Below are positions 29,585 to 39,828 of a DNA stretch of 64,000 nucleotides, in pieces. Both the position numbers and the translations under genes were made by a program. Origin of the DNA: Clostridiales bacterium (GTDB lineage: Bacteria; Bacillota; Clostridia; Lachnospirales; Lachnospiraceae); the NCBI GenBank assembly GCA_012839295.1, contig DUNO01000061.1, positions 1 to 64,000 of the forward strand. The letters are read 5' to 3'. Position 1 is the first letter of the stretch. Each line of letters starts with the position of its first letter. The notes below the pieces were generated by a model. The model was not told the DNA's origin and ran no database searches. It saw only the letters and a program-made list of their open reading frames with translations.

Positions 29585-30437
29585 CTAGTAATTTGTAATA
29601 ATCATGTGCTTTGCATCTGCTTTGAAGCGGTTTCTAATGTTTACCACATATGATATCCCATATTCCTTCACCACAAATTTACCGTACAGCTCTTCTGTCA
29701 GCTTTGTTTTGCCTATTACCAGCAATGCCTTGCATGGCAGGTTTTTAAAATCATTAGCAAGCCCTCCTGTGCTCCTCTTCCCCAAAGCCGTCCTTATAGC
29801 CTCCATTGCCATAATCACTGAAGATACAATCATAGGGTGGATCCAGGAAAACGAAGTCGTCCTTGCCTGCCATATCAAATATTTCCGAATAATCTCTATT
29901 ATATAGTTCCGCCCTTTTCAACAAATCATAGTGCCCATCTGTAATCAATTTCGTATTCAAGTGTTTATATCTTCCAAAAGAGACATTATACTCACCTTTG
30001 ACATTGTAACGGATCATGCCGGAATATGCTGTTTTATTGATAAAAAAATAAATGACGCAAGCCAAATATTCCGAATGGATTTTTTTATTAAATGCATCCC
30101 GCATTATGTAATATAATTCTTCATTTTTATTTTCGATATGTTCATTCGGATATTTCTTTTTTAGGCGCTCATATTCCAACTGGTTACTTTCATATATGCT
30201 TCCTAATTCATCCAGCTGAACCCTTGCTTCCGGATAATGCTCCTTCATTTCCTTATAGAACTCATATAATTTAACATTCACATCATTAATGATTGCCCTT
30301 TCCGGCTGCAAATGAAAAAACAATGCACCTCCCCCAAAGAACGGCTCAATATATCTTGAGTAATTCCGCGGCAGGCTGCTTAAGAAATGAACAATTTCCT
30401 TAGATTTACCACCCCTATATTTAATCATTGGATTCAT
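29585..30437 (-). pseudogene. DNA adenine methylase (D12 class), frameshifted
   Basis: The start NPMIKYRGGKSKEIVHFL, EPFFGGGALFFHL and catalytic FLDPPYDC are intact. After GYKDGFGEEEHRR the frame ends at TGC TAA, while the natural ending LANDFKNLPCKALLVIGKTK continues in the next frame to 29585. One extra G in a GGG run at 29762-29764 explains the break. The gene lies between the attachment site and rpsI, so it belongs to the chromosome or to an older element. A sequencing error is possible. Confidence 0.8.
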
Positions 30438-30540
30438 AACAATATCCCTTACTCTCCAAAAGCCACAAGGCGTCCACTATCGAAACATTTTTATTTCTCT
30501 ATATAATACTATTTTACCATAGCCCGCCAAAAAAATATAC

Positions 30541-30572
30541 AAAAAACCTCCCAAAAAATTCCTGGGAGGTTC
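30541..30572 (-). terminator. Terminator of the rplM-rpsI operon
   Basis: AACCTCCCA and TGGGAGGTT pair perfectly around a nine-base loop and are followed on the minus strand by TTTTTTG. It lies 45 bases beyond the rpsI stop and ends the translation supercluster. Confidence 0.85.
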
Positions 30573-30616
30573 TGAGCTGTTTTGAATTGAAATAATCCGT
30601 ACTGGAATTGTAATCC

Positions 30617-31009
30617 TTATCTCTTCGAGAACTGAGGAGCACGACGGGCTGCCTTTAAGCCGTACTTCTTTCTTTCCTTCATACGAGGATCTCTTGTTAA
30701 GAAACCAGCCTTCTTGAGAGCCGGACGGTAATCAGCATCTGCATGTAATAATGCTCTGGAGATACCGTGTCTGATTGCACCAGCCTGACCGGTGAAACCG
30801 CCACCCTTAACATTTACTAATACGTCAAATTTATCTGCAGTCTCTGTAAGTGCAAGAGGCTGACGAACGATTAACTTTAAGGTATCTAAACCAAAATAGT
30901 TATCCATATCTCTTTTATTAATTGTAATCTTGCCAGTACCTGGTACTAAGTATACTCTCGCAATACTGCTCTTTCTTCTACCAGTTCCGTAATATTTTGC
31001 CTTAGCCAA
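30617..31009 (-). CDS. rpsI: Ribosomal protein S9
   Basis: This 130-aa protein has the full uS9 pattern: [19 protein letters not shown] near the start, [19 protein letters not shown], and the C-terminal tail RRAPQFSKR that reaches the P-site tRNA. Ends are complete. It follows rplM by 26 bases, the conserved pair, and is followed by a strong terminator. Confidence 0.97.
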   Translation of the reverse strand: MAKAKYYGTGRRKSSIARVYLVPGTGKITINKRDMDNYFGLDTLKLIVRQPLALTETADKFDVLVNVKGGGFTGQAGAIRHGISRALLHADADYRPALKKAGFLTRDPRMKERKKYGLKAARRAPQFSKR

Positions 31010-31035
31010 TGTTATTTCCTCCTTTCAAACTCCGA

Positions 31036-31470
31036 TTAATATTTAATCTCTAACGCTTCCGGCTTTTGAGCTGCATGAGGATGCTCAGCTCCAGCGTATA
31101 CGTGTAATTTAGTGATCATGGATCTTCCTAAAGGTCCCTTTGGAAGCATGCCTTTCACAGCAAGTCTAATAACCTCTTCCGGTTTCTTAGCCATCATCTG
31201 TGCCAGGGTTGTCTCCCTCATACCACCTGGATAATCTGAATGGTTGTAGTAGATCTTCTGCTCTAATTTCTTTCCAGTAACCTTAATCTTATCTGCATTC
31301 ACTACAATTACGTAATCACCTGTATCAATGTGAGGAGTGAAAGTAGGTTTGTTCTTACCTCTTAAAATAGCCGCGATCTCAGAAGTGAGACGGCCTAATG
31401 TATGTCCTGTAGCGTCAACTACGTACCATTTTCTTTCAATAGTTGCCGGACTAGCCATAAAACTTTTCAT
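31036..31470 (-). CDS. rplM: Ribosomal protein L13
   Basis: This 144-aa protein has [38 protein letters not shown] and the [20 protein letters not shown] box, as in uL13. ATG 31470 follows AAGGAGG. A separate promoter lies 150 bases upstream, and the untranslated leader could hold the autoregulatory L13 leader known in Firmicutes. I did not verify its structure. Confidence 0.97.
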   Translation of the reverse strand: MKSFMASPATIERKWYVVDATGHTLGRLTSEIAAILRGKNKPTFTPHIDTGDYVIVVNADKIKVTGKKLEQKIYYNHSDYPGGMRETTLAQMMAKKPEEVIRLAVKGMLPKGPLGRSMITKLHVYAGAEHPHAAQKPEALEIKY

Positions 31471-31621
31471 CGGTTTACCTCCTTATGAAAATGTATTCTC
31501 GAATTTTATTCTCTTAATGACACCTGTCTGCTGTAGCAAACATTCCGTCATTTTCACGTCATACGATTTCAAATACTGTTACCGGGGCTTTGGTTTAAGT
31601 ATTCTCACGTCACAATTCATA

Positions 31622-31650
31622 ACTATAGCACATGTTGCCGGGCGTGTCAA
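31622..31650 (-). promoter_or_regulatory. Promoter of rplM-rpsI
   Basis: TTGACA (31645-31650) and TATAGT (31622-31627) are separated by 17 bases on the minus strand. Transcription would begin near 31615, giving a leader of about 145 bases before rplM (31471-31615) that contains no gene. Confidence 0.75.
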
Positions 31651-31693
31651 GCCTTTTCAACTATATTCCTGGACAAACATTTACTGGCCTCCA

Positions 31694-32383
31694 TCAGATC
31701 TCTTCAGCAAATTCAACACCCTCTATAGCCGATATCTTAGTTATTACTTCCACCCTCAGGCTCTTCTGTTTTAGTTTAATCGTCATAATCGCCGCTGACG
31801 TTGCACTCCTGTCATAGGATGGTTTAACCATTTCTATGGATTCAATACTGACATTACTCTTCTTCAGTGTATCTAAAATCACCGAAATGGAGGCTGTTTT
31901 ATCAAACTCGATATAGATGTCCAGCACCTTGGATTTTGACAGAGCATAATTATCCAGACGGTGCAATACAATCGTTGAAAATCCGATCAGGATGCAGGTA
32001 AAGATTGCCGCTTTATAAAAACCAATTCCTATAGCCAGACCCATGCAGGCCGTTGCCCATAGACCGGCTGCCGTTGTCAGCCCCTTCACCTGGTGCCTGC
32101 CCGTAACAATAATCGTACCTGCCCCCAGGAAACCGATACCTGAGATAACCTGTGCCGCCATTCTGGTCGGATCACCGGTATTATACCGCTCCATAATATA
32201 CTGGTTCGTCATCACCGCAAGTGCCGATCCCAGACATACCAGGATATGTGTCCTAAGCCCTGCTGGACGTCCTGCCCTGCCACGTTCGAAGCCAATTGCC
32301 CCTCCGAGAATAACCGCAAGAAGCAGCCGTAAAATAATCGTCATATCATTGATGGAATAGATATCAACAATGTATCCCCGCAT
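31694..32383 (-). CDS. MgtC/SapB-family membrane protein
   Basis: This 229-aa protein has an N-terminal membrane part with four or five helices and MgtC signatures: LGGAIGFERGRAGRPAGLRT, ISGIGFLGAGTII and GLTTAAGLWATACMGLAIG. A C-terminal ACT-like regulatory domain follows (about 150-229). MgtC proteins are linked to growth at low magnesium. The gene interrupts the usual truA-rplM linkage on the same strand, only 26 bases after truA. It probably shares the operon's message. Confidence 0.85.
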   Translation of the reverse strand: MRGYIVDIYSINDMTIILRLLLAVILGGAIGFERGRAGRPAGLRTHILVCLGSALAVMTNQYIMERYNTGDPTRMAAQVISGIGFLGAGTIIVTGRHQVKGLTTAAGLWATACMGLAIGIGFYKAAIFTCILIGFSTIVLHRLDNYALSKSKVLDIYIEFDKTASISVILDTLKKSNVSIESIEMVKPSYDRSATSAAIMTIKLKQKSLRVEVITKISAIEGVEFAEEI

Positions 32384-32409
32384 CTAACTTCCTCCTTTTT
32401 CAACATAGC

Positions 32410-33147
32410 CTAAGGATATTCAATCCTAACCAATGTTAGCCCTTGTGCCGGTGCCGTCGGACCGGCATAATTCCTATCGTATGCCTGAAGGATATCCTTC
32501 ACTTTCTCCGGCGGATATGCGCCCCTGCCAACCTCAATCAAGGTGCCGGCTATAATACGTACCATATTATAAAGAAACCCATTTCCTGTCACAGAAATGG
32601 TTATGGTATCCCCGTCCCGGCCTGCCGTCAGCCGGTAAATTGTCCTTACTGTATCCAACGCCTGTGTTTTCACTGAACAAAAGCTTTTAAAGTCATGCTC
32701 TCCGACCAGATACCCCGCCGCCGCCTGCATTTTGCTTAAATCCATATCATAGTAAATATGGCATGCATATAAGCGCTGGGTGGGAAGGGCGATGCTCCGG
32801 TTCAAGATACGGTATTCATAGGTCTTACGGCTCTCTATCCTTCTCGGATGGAAATCCCCCGGTACCTGGACTGAGGTCTGTACCCGGATATCCTCCGGAA
32901 GACGTTGGTTGAGTGCCAGACATATCTTTTCCGCCGGAATCCGGCTCTCCGTGTCAAAAACGGCTACATTGCCAAGTGCGTGAACACCAGAATCAGTCCG
33001 GCTTGCCCCGATAACCGCAATATCCTCTCCTAACAGCTGGGTAAGTGCCCTATTTAGCTCAGCCTCAACCGTAGGCTGCCCCGGCTGGATCTGCCAGCCG
33101 CAATAGGCCGTACCATCATAGGCAACCTCCAATTTTATACGCTTCAT
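32410..33147 (-). CDS. truA: tRNA pseudouridine(38-40) synthase
   Basis: This 245-aa protein has the catalytic Asp in GASRTDSGVHALGNVA (about residue 53) and KTYEYRI and FLYNMVRIIAGTLIEVG boxes. It modifies the tRNA anticodon arm. Starting at ATG 33147 (KRIKLEVAYDGTAYCGWQ) gives the family's usual length; the frame runs 48 bases further up without a better start. It is the normal neighbour of ecfT in Firmicutes. Confidence 0.95.
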   Translation of the reverse strand: MKRIKLEVAYDGTAYCGWQIQPGQPTVEAELNRALTQLLGEDIAVIGASRTDSGVHALGNVAVFDTESRIPAEKICLALNQRLPEDIRVQTSVQVPGDFHPRRIESRKTYEYRILNRSIALPTQRLYACHIYYDMDLSKMQAAAGYLVGEHDFKSFCSVKTQALDTVRTIYRLTAGRDGDTITISVTGNGFLYNMVRIIAGTLIEVGRGAYPPEKVKDILQAYDRNYAGPTAPAQGLTLVRIEYP

Positions 33148-33208
33148 TACTGCTCTCCATTTATCATATGAGCACCGGTATTCGAAAAATACCAATCAGA
33201 CACCGGTA

Positions 33209-34021
33209 CTAGAATAATTGATCCCCAAATATCCCCAGGGCAATCACTGCTGCAAAATATACCAGAACGCAGGCATAGGCTGCATAATCCTTACCCTGGT
33301 AACGCAGGGGTTTCATTTTCGTACGTCCGTCCCCGCCCCGGTAGCATCTGGCTTCCATTGCCATGGCAAGGTCATTTGCACGGCGGAAGGCTGACACGAA
33401 AAGGGGTACCAGAAGGGGAATCAGGCTCTTTGCCCTTTTTAACACCCCGCCGGATTCAAAATCAGCGCCCCTGGCCATCTGGGCCTTCATGATCTTATCC
33501 GTTTCCTCCAATAAAATCGGTATGAAACGAAGGGCAATTGACATCATCATAGAAATCTCATGGACCGGAACCTTAATGTGGTTCAGCGGCCTCATAATCT
33601 TCTCCAGGCCGTCCGTCAGCTGGTTCGGCGTGGTGGTAAAGGTCATAAGCGAGGAGCCCAGGATCAGGAAGATCAGGCGGATCCCCATAAAAACAGCCTG
33701 CCGCAGGCCGTTATCCGTAACTTTTATAATCCAAAGCTCAAAAATAGTATTACCCGGCGTAAAAAACAAATTAAAGAACATCATAAACAGCATCAATACG
33801 ACAATTGCCTTCATACCCCTGGCAATAAAGCGGAAGGGTACCTTCGAAAGCTTTATCACCGCCCCTAAAAATAAAGCAACCACAATATATCCATAAAGGG
33901 TATTAAACATAAATAAGGACACAATAAAAATAAATGTCCCGATCAGCTTTACTCTTGGATCCAAACGATGCAGTACGGAGTTAGAGGGATAATATTGTCC
34001 GATTGTAATGTCTCTTATCAT
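33209..34021 (-). CDS. ecfT: ECF transporter transmembrane protein EcfT
   Basis: This protein of about 270 aa begins MIRDITIGQYYPSNSVLHRL. It has several membrane helices and the two Ala-Arg-Gly coupling motifs typical of EcfT (AQMARGADFESGG and MAMEARCYRGGDGR). These bind the two ATPases and energise vitamin S-components. A GTG seven codons upstream (34042) is an alternative start. It lies 237 bases after ecfA2; that gap holds no gene. Confidence 0.93.
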   Translation of the reverse strand: MIRDITIGQYYPSNSVLHRLDPRVKLIGTFIFIVSLFMFNTLYGYIVVALFLGAVIKLSKVPFRFIARGMKAIVVLMLFMMFFNLFFTPGNTIFELWIIKVTDNGLRQAVFMGIRLIFLILGSSLMTFTTTPNQLTDGLEKIMRPLNHIKVPVHEISMMMSIALRFIPILLEETDKIMKAQMARGADFESGGVLKRAKSLIPLLVPLFVSAFRRANDLAMAMEARCYRGGDGRTKMKPLRYQGKDYAAYACVLVYFAAVIALGIFGDQLF

Positions 34022-34258
34022 AACTATACCCGTGCCTTTCACTTTTTGATGACCTATCCAAAAAGTGAATAGGCCTTAATAAATAGTTTAAAAGCGACTT
34101 TCTTTCAAACTTTTTCTACTTTCTAACAGAATGTAATGCTAGGTATTCTTAAAACACTTATATAAAGGTATTTCACAGACATTGTTCCATGGAAAAATCA
34201 CCATGCCATGGCTCTTTTCTCCCTGATGTGTACTTCTGCCTGCCGGTGCCGGCAAGCA

Positions 34259-35116
34259 TCAGCGCTGCAGCAGCCCCAAGAGCTCTTTCCTGGCTTCCTC
34301 CACTGTTGTGGCATCCGTACTAACCTGAAAGCCCTGGTCTCGCAATGCATTCATAACATAGGTCACCTGGGGAGCTGCCAAATGCATTTTTTCCAGCTCC
34401 TTATAGTGGGAAAATACCGCCTTCGCCTTATCCTGCATTACCAGCTCACCACGGTTCATCACAAACAGCCGGTCCGCATAATTCGCAATATCCTCCATGC
34501 TATGGGTGACCAGGATGATTGTCATCCCGCTTTCCCTATGAAGGTACGCAATCTTCTCCAGGATATCATCCCGGCCCCTTGGATCCAGTCCGGCCGTCGG
34601 CTCATCCAGGATCAACACCTCCGGCCTCATGGCGAGCACGCCCGCAATGGCCACCCTTCTTTTCTGTCCGCCGGAAAGCTCAAAGGGAGATGCATCTAAC
34701 AGGTCATCACCAATACCAACCATTTTTAAGGCTTCATATGCCCGGAGCTCGCATTCCAGCTTATCCAGCCCAAGGTTTGCAGGACCAAAGACAACATCTT
34801 TAAATACCGTTGTCTCAAAAAGCTGGTGTTCCGGATATTGGAACACCAGTCCTACCTTGCTTCTTAAGCTCCGCAGGTTATAGTTTTTTTCATAGATATC
34901 CTGCCCATTAAAATAAATCCGCCCATCCGTAGCCTTAATCAGGCCATTCATATGCTGGATCAGGGTCGATTTTCCTGACCCTGTATGGCCGATTAAGCCA
35001 ATGAATTCGCCTTTATTAATGGTGAAGCTGATATCCTTGATGGCATGTCTTGAAAACGCCGTACCATCGCTATATATATAATTTACCTTATCAAATATTA
35101 TCTGCACCTGTCTCAC
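34259..35116 (-). CDS. ecfA2: ECF transporter ATPase EcfA2
   Basis: This 285-aa ABC ATPase has Walker A GHTGSGKST, Q-loop VFQYPEHQLFE, signature LSGGQKRRVAIAG and Walker B VLILDEPTAGLDP. It is the second of the paired ATPases of the ECF core module. Its start overlaps the ecfA1 stop by four bases. The ATPase pair is complete with no missing motif. Confidence 0.95.
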   Translation of the reverse strand: MRQVQIIFDKVNYIYSDGTAFSRHAIKDISFTINKGEFIGLIGHTGSGKSTLIQHMNGLIKATDGRIYFNGQDIYEKNYNLRSLRSKVGLVFQYPEHQLFETTVFKDVVFGPANLGLDKLECELRAYEALKMVGIGDDLLDASPFELSGGQKRRVAIAGVLAMRPEVLILDEPTAGLDPRGRDDILEKIAYLHRESGMTIILVTHSMEDIANYADRLFVMNRGELVMQDKAKAVFSHYKELEKMHLAAPQVTYVMNALRDQGFQVSTDATTVEEARKELLGLLQR

Positions 35117-35970
35117 CTGCTTTTTATCCTTTTAATCGCTTCTACCAGCTCTTCCACCGTTAAAATACCATCCGGTAAATCAACTCCTGCCTTTTTTAAT
35201 TCATAAGCCAATTCCGTAACCTGGGGCACATCCAGACGGTATTTTTTAATTTCGTCCACCCTGGAGAAAATCTCCCTCGGTGTCCCCTCCATCATGACCC
35301 GTCCCCGCTCCATGACAAATACCTTATCGGCGTGGATAACCTCATCCATATGGTGGGTGATCAGGATAACCGTAACATTTTCCCTCCGGTTCAGCTCACG
35401 GACTGTTGCAATAACCTCTTTACGTCCGTTGGGATCCAGCATTGCCGTAGGCTCATCAAGTACAATACACTGGGGCTTCATTGCCATAATACCGGCAATT
35501 GCCACACGCTGCTTCTGTCCGCCGGACAGCTTATTCGGGGAACTATTCCTGAATTCCAGCATACCCACGGCTTCCAGGCTCTGTTCCACCCTTTCCCATA
35601 TCTCCTCCGTCGGAACCCCCAGATTCTCCGGGCCAAAGCCCACATCCTCCTCCACCACAGTGGCAATAATCTGGTTGTCCGGGTTTTGGAATACCATTCC
35701 TGCCGTCTGGCGGATCTCCCATAGGTTCCTATCCTCTGCAGTATTCAGCCCGTTCACCCAGACGCCGCCCTCTGTCGGATACAATATGGCATTGATGTGC
35801 TTTGCCAGGGTTGATTTACCGGAACCGTTGGCTCCAAGCACCGCAATGAAATCCCCTTTGTTTACCTCAAGGCTGATACTGTCAATCGCTTTGTTGATTG
35901 ACTCCACATTGCCATCCTCATCACGTCTAATATATTCAAATGAAAGATCCTTCACTTTGATCATTTCCAT
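35113..35970 (-). CDS. ecfA1: ECF transporter ATPase EcfA1
   Basis: This 285-aa ABC ATPase starts at ATG 35970 (MEMIKVKDLSFEY) behind GAGGG. The longer frame upstream starts in a non-homologous region. Walker A is GANGSGKST, the signature LSGGQKQRVAIAG and Walker B CIVLDEPTAMLDP. It forms the heterodimer with EcfA2. It is the first gene after rplQ, separated by a terminator and about 380 bases. Confidence 0.95.
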   Translation of the reverse strand: MEMIKVKDLSFEYIRRDEDGNVESINKAIDSISLEVNKGDFIAVLGANGSGKSTLAKHINAILYPTEGGVWVNGLNTAEDRNLWEIRQTAGMVFQNPDNQIIATVVEEDVGFGPENLGVPTEEIWERVEQSLEAVGMLEFRNSSPNKLSGGQKQRVAIAGIMAMKPQCIVLDEPTAMLDPNGRKEVIATVRELNRRENVTVILITHHMDEVIHADKVFVMERGRVMMEGTPREIFSRVDEIKKYRLDVPQVTELAYELKKAGVDLPDGILTVEELVEAIKRIKSR

Positions 35971-36293
35971 AATAACCCTCATTCCTGCGCACGCTCTTTG
36001 TATATGCAAGCCTGTAATGTGCAATCCCAAACTTGCATGTGAAAACAACTTTTATTTTCACATTGCTTCTTTATCTTATACCATATCTTATACCATGCTA
36101 TTTTATTTCACAATGCTTCTTCAGTTCTGTTGGAACTAAATAATGGCATTGTTCGTGTTAGAATAGATAATACTCTATTTTAAATATATTTTCAACCTGT
36201 CAATTGTATTTTTTTCTACAAAGCCCCTTATAAACCACCTCTGGCAATCTGACAGGAAAAAGCATCTGCATCTAATCCACTTGACAAAGAGCC
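35971..36293. other. Gap between rplQ terminator and ecfA1
   Basis: There is no gene here. It is AT-rich and contains a tandem ATGGTATAAGAT pair and two similar GCA(T/A)TGTGAAA(T/A) segments on the minus strand, which may form the ecf promoter region. No promoter with a correct spacer is clear. Confidence 0.4.
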
Positions 36294-36332
36294 AAAAAAA
36301 GGCACTATCAACAGATGGATAGCGCCTTTTTA
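36294..36332 (-). terminator. Terminator of the alpha operon
   Basis: On the minus strand AAAGGCGCTATC pairs with GATAGTGCCTTT (one G-U) and is followed by TTTTTTT. It lies about 20 bases after the rplQ stop and closes the S10-spc-alpha transcript. Confidence 0.85.
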
Positions 36333-36352
36333 TAAATTTAAGTACAGTCTAA

Positions 36353-36889
36353 TTATACTAACTCGATCAATACTTCCATAGCTGCATCGCCCTTACGAGG
36401 TCCAATCTTTACGATTCTTGTGTAACCACCGTTACGGCTTGCATACTTAGGAGCAATATCATCAAATAACTTATCAGATAAATTAATCTCCTTGGTGTTT
36501 CTCTTCTTACCAGCGTTCTCTGCTGGAACCTCGGTAATCGGGTAAAGGTATTTCATCATCTGCTTTCTAGCATGAAGACGGGAAGGCTTATCCTTCTTGA
36601 TTGTCTTCTGAACATCATCAAAAACAGTAACTTTCTTACCTTCTACTACCTCTTTTACTCTCTTGCCATCTTTATCCTTACGGGCAACCTTAGCTGTTAC
36701 CGTAACGGTCTCAAAGTTGTCTCTTTCTTTAACCGCAAGTGCAATCATTCCTTCAGCAATTCTACGGATTTCCTTAGCCTTTGCTTCAGTCGTAACAATT
36801 TTACCGTGATATAATAAATTTGTCACCTGGTTTCTCAAAAGCGCCTTTCTCTGGCTTGAGGTTCTTCCAAGTTTTCTATAACCGGCCAT
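36353..36889 (-). CDS. rplQ: Ribosomal protein L17
   Basis: The product has the bL17 start [20 protein letters not shown] and the ending [22 protein letters not shown]. At 178 aa it is longer than the common 115-130; the extra part is a central Lys/Glu-rich insert (about residues 65-135) seen in Lachnospiraceae. It is last in the alpha operon, followed by its terminator. Confidence 0.95.
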   Translation of the reverse strand: MAGYRKLGRTSSQRKALLRNQVTNLLYHGKIVTTEAKAKEIRRIAEGMIALAVKERDNFETVTVTAKVARKDKDGKRVKEVVEGKKVTVFDDVQKTIKKDKPSRLHARKQMMKYLYPITEVPAENAGKKRNTKEINLSDKLFDDIAPKYASRNGGYTRIVKIGPRKGDAAMEVLIELV

Positions 36890-36910
36890 TGTTTTCCCTC
36901 CTCTATCTAT

Positions 36911-37870
36911 TTAGTCGTCGCTTGCATTCAGTGATAATCCAAGCTCCTTTAATTTTGCAAGTACTTCTTCTAAAGACTTACGTCCGAGATTTCTTACCTT
37001 CATCATATCTTCCGCTGTCTTGTTCGTAAGCTCTTCAACGGTATTGATGCCCGCCCTCTTAAGGCAGTTATAAGAACGAACGGATAATTCAAGTTCGTCG
37101 ATATTCATCTCAAGAACCTTTTCTTTTTCATTGTCTTCCTTCTCGACCATGATTTCAGCGGTCTTTGCATGCTCAGACAAATCAATAAAGGAATTCAGAT
37201 GCTCGCTTAATACCTTTGCAGCCAAGCTTACAGCCTCATCCGGGATGAGTGTGCCATTGGTATATACATCCAAGGTAAGCTTATCAAAGTCTGTAATCTG
37301 ACCAACACGGGTATTCTCTACCGTAAGGTTAACACGCTCAACAGGAGTATAGATGGAGTCAATCGGAATGACACCGATTGGCAAATCATCATTCTTATTC
37401 TTGTCTGCGCTTACATAGCCCCTACCGTTTGTAATAGTCAGCTCCATGTAGAGCCTGCTATCAGGTCCACCACATAAGGTTGCGATTACTTGATCAGGAT
37501 TGAGTATCTCGATATCCGGGTCAGCCTGTATATCCCCTGCTGTCACTACAACTTCACCCTCAGCCTCAATATATGCGGTCTTAGGCTCATTCGTATCGCT
37601 TGTGTTTTTGATTGCTAAGCTTTTGATATTCATGATAATCTCAGTAACGTCTTCCTTAACACCTGGAATTGCACTGAATTCATGAACAACACCGTCAATC
37701 TTAATTTGACTTACAGCAGAACCTGGCAAGGATGAAAGCATAATTCTTCTGAGGGAATTACCTAAGGTTGTACCATAGCCTCTCTCCAGAGGTTCTACTA
37801 CAAAACGTCCAAACTTCTTATCTTCGGAAATTTCTGCAATCTCTATTTTGGGTTTCTCAAAATCAAACAC
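36911..37870 (-). CDS. rpoA: RNA polymerase alpha subunit
   Basis: This 319-aa protein has the dimer-forming N-terminal domain ([20 protein letters not shown]) and a C-terminal domain (about 252-305). The latter contains [16 protein letters not shown] and [15 protein letters not shown], with all DNA-contact positions (Arg265, Asn268, Asn294, Ser299 equivalents) present. It is the host counterpart of the alpha-CTD-like domain in the phage protein at 14437-16746. It lies in the usual place between rpsD and rplQ. Confidence 0.97.
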   Translation of the reverse strand: MFDFEKPKIEIAEISEDKKFGRFVVEPLERGYGTTLGNSLRRIMLSSLPGSAVSQIKIDGVVHEFSAIPGVKEDVTEIIMNIKSLAIKNTSDTNEPKTAYIEAEGEVVVTAGDIQADPDIEILNPDQVIATLCGGPDSRLYMELTITNGRGYVSADKNKNDDLPIGVIPIDSIYTPVERVNLTVENTRVGQITDFDKLTLDVYTNGTLIPDEAVSLAAKVLSEHLNSFIDLSEHAKTAEIMVEKEDNEKEKVLEMNIDELELSVRSYNCLKRAGINTVEELTNKTAEDMMKVRNLGRKSLEEVLAKLKELGLSLNASDD

Positions 37871-37912
37871 GACAGGACCCTCCTTCTGGGTATTTTGAGT
37901 TGCTTTTTATAA

Positions 37913-38509
37913 TTATTTGGAATACAACTCGACAATTAACACTTCGTTAACCGGAACATCAATCTGGTCTCTTGTAGGAACTTCCTTAACAACACCTGTA
38001 AAGGTCTCGTGATTTGATTCAAGCCAAGCAGGTACGGTTCTTCCGTCTGTTACCTCAAAGATATCCTTATATCTCTGTGTATTCTTAAATTTCTCTTTAA
38101 TTTCAATCTTATCGCCAGCTTTTAATGTGTAGGATGGAATGTTTACACAGCTGCCGTTAACTAATACGTGCTTATGATCTACGATCTGTCTAGCTTCTTT
38201 TCTTGTTCTGCCATATCCCATGCGGAACATAACGTTGTCAAGTCTGAGCTCTAACAGAGTGATCAGGTTTTCACCTGCAGTTGCACCCTTCATCTTCTTT
38301 GCCCTTGCAAATAAGTTTCTGAAAGGCTGCTCTAACATACCATAGATGAATTTAGCTTTCTGCTTCTCTCTTAACTGGAGACCATACTCGCTTACCTTCT
38401 TACCTGCTCTTGCAAATGATCTGTTTGACTTCTTATCAATTCCTAAGTAGGAAGGCTCCAGACCAAGGGATCTACATCTTTTTAATACTGGACTCATATC
38501 TCTTGCCAT
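37913..38509 (-). CDS. rpsD: Ribosomal protein S4
   Basis: This 198-aa protein has the uS4 N-terminal domain (without the four-Cys zinc site) and the S4 RNA-binding domain LDNVMFRMGYGRTRKEARQI and HKHVLVNGSCVNIPSY. It binds 16S rRNA early in assembly. It lies in the alpha operon between rpsK and rpoA, where bacterial S4 often represses its own operon. Confidence 0.97.
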   Translation of the reverse strand: MARDMSPVLKRCRSLGLEPSYLGIDKKSNRSFARAGKKVSEYGLQLREKQKAKFIYGMLEQPFRNLFARAKKMKGATAGENLITLLELRLDNVMFRMGYGRTRKEARQIVDHKHVLVNGSCVNIPSYTLKAGDKIEIKEKFKNTQRYKDIFEVTDGRTVPAWLESNHETFTGVVKEVPTRDQIDVPVNEVLIVELYSK

Positions 38510-38525
38510 TGTTATCTACCTCCTA

Positions 38526-38930
38526 TTAGACTCTTCTGCGTTTTGGCGGACGGCATCCGTTATGAGGAACCGGTGTTACGTCCTTAATACTTGTTACTTC
38601 GATACCACAAGCCTGAAGTGCACGGATTGCAGCTTCCCTTCCCTGACCTGGTCCTTTTACCATAACCTCTACGGTCTTTAAACCATGAACAAGTGCAGCC
38701 TTTGCAGCTGTCTCAGCTGCCATCTGTGCAGCGTAAGCTGTTGATTTTCTTGATCCCCTAAAACCTAATCCGCCGGCACTTGCCCAAGAAAGTGCATTAC
38801 CTTCTGAATCGGTCAGGGTTACAATTGTATTGTTAAAAGATGACTGAATGTGTGCCTGTCCACGATCGACGTTCTTTTTCACACGCTTCTTTGTCACTTT
38901 TTTAGCTGATGTTGCCATTTTCTTAGCCAT
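38526..38930 (-). CDS. rpsK: Ribosomal protein S11
   Basis: This 134-aa protein has the uS11 features [34 protein letters not shown] and a C-terminal [15 protein letters not shown]. The N-terminus has an extra Lys-rich stretch, normal for Clostridia. It sits 16 bases from rpsD. Confidence 0.97.
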   Translation of the reverse strand: MAKKMATSAKKVTKKRVKKNVDRGQAHIQSSFNNTIVTLTDSEGNALSWASAGGLGFRGSRKSTAYAAQMAAETAAKAALVHGLKTVEVMVKGPGQGREAAIRALQACGIEVTSIKDVTPVPHNGCRPPKRRRV

Positions 38931-39115
38931 CTAACAAACCCTCCTATTGGATTTTATTCGGAAACGAACCTAACCTATGAATAGATTATCTGTTCATTCT
39001 TAATCTAAATACTAAATATAATTGCGAACACACGAAAACAATTGAATCTCATAATTCAACTGTTTCATTCCGGAAAGTGAACCAGCAGGCTGATCCATCC
39101 CGTGCTTATATAGAA

Positions 39116-39484
39116 TTATTTCTTCTTGTTAGCAACAGTTCTTCTTGGACCTTTTCTTGTTCTTGCGTTAGTCTTTGTCTTCTGACCACGAACAGGAAGT
39201 CCTTTTCTATGACGGATACCTCTGTAGCATCCAATTTCCTGAAGTCTCTTGATATTAAGTGCGATTTCTCTTCTTAAATCACCTTCAACCATCTGGGTTT
39301 CATCAATAACATCACGGATTCTTCCCACTTCTTCATCTGTTAAATCCCTGACACGAGTGTCCGGATTAACATTTGCCTGGGCAAGAATACGATTAGAACT
39401 TACTCTACCGATACCATAAATATAGGTAAGTCCAATTTCTACACGTTTCTCTCTTGGTAAATCTACACCACTGATACGAGCCAT
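39116..39484 (-). CDS. rpsM: Ribosomal protein S13
   Basis: Starting at ATG 39484 gives 122 aa with [20 protein letters not shown], the helix-two-turn-helix [13 protein letters not shown], and the C-terminal [18 protein letters not shown] tail. The longer frame up to 39532 has no ribosome site. The gap to rpmJ upstream is unusually long (344 bases). Confidence 0.96.
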   Translation of the reverse strand: MARISGVDLPREKRVEIGLTYIYGIGRVSSNRILAQANVNPDTRVRDLTDEEVGRIRDVIDETQMVEGDLRREIALNIKRLQEIGCYRGIRHRKGLPVRGQKTKTNARTRKGPRRTVANKKK

Positions 39485-39828
39485 GTGCTTTTTACACCTC
39501 CAAAATATTTGTTTTGTTTTCCTGTAATGCAAGGCATGTGTAAGCCTTAAGCATTACATCAGCCGCTTTAAATTGTGACTGGCAAGACAATCAACTTGCA
39601 GCTAAGCACCTGTGATGACGGCACAGGAACTTAAAGCAGTAACATACCGGTTTAGATAGACCGTATGCCTGCCCACAATATCACAATGTTCTGCATGAAA
39701 GCAGAGAGATTGTAACACAGAAAGCAAGAGCTAAAGTATTCTGCCCACAGAATATCTCATATTTCGTAAGCATCATACTTTGTATATAAAACAATAACGA
39801 GTCTTTGAAGTACCCGAACTATTGTATA
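39485..39828 (-). ncRNA. Long untranslated region before rpsM
   Basis: The 344 bases between rpmJ and rpsM contain no gene, while the other gaps in this part of the operon are much shorter. On the minus strand a hairpin GTAATGC-TT-AAGGC-TTACACAT-GCCTT-GCATTAC (39524-39557) lies near the rpsM ribosome site. Further upstream are CTGTG/CACAG arms and a TTTAAA-flanked stem. It could be a regulatory leader for the alpha operon. No known leader type is recognised. Confidence 0.35.

Noticed and set aside
33363-33896. A 177-aa plus-strand frame opposite ecfT
   Set aside because: It is an antisense shadow of a well-conserved membrane protein gene; no start signal or known domain.
35294-36139. A 281-aa plus-strand frame opposite ecfA1
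   Set aside because: It is the reverse complement of an intact ABC ATPase; composition (Ser/Ile-rich) is typical of an antisense shadow.
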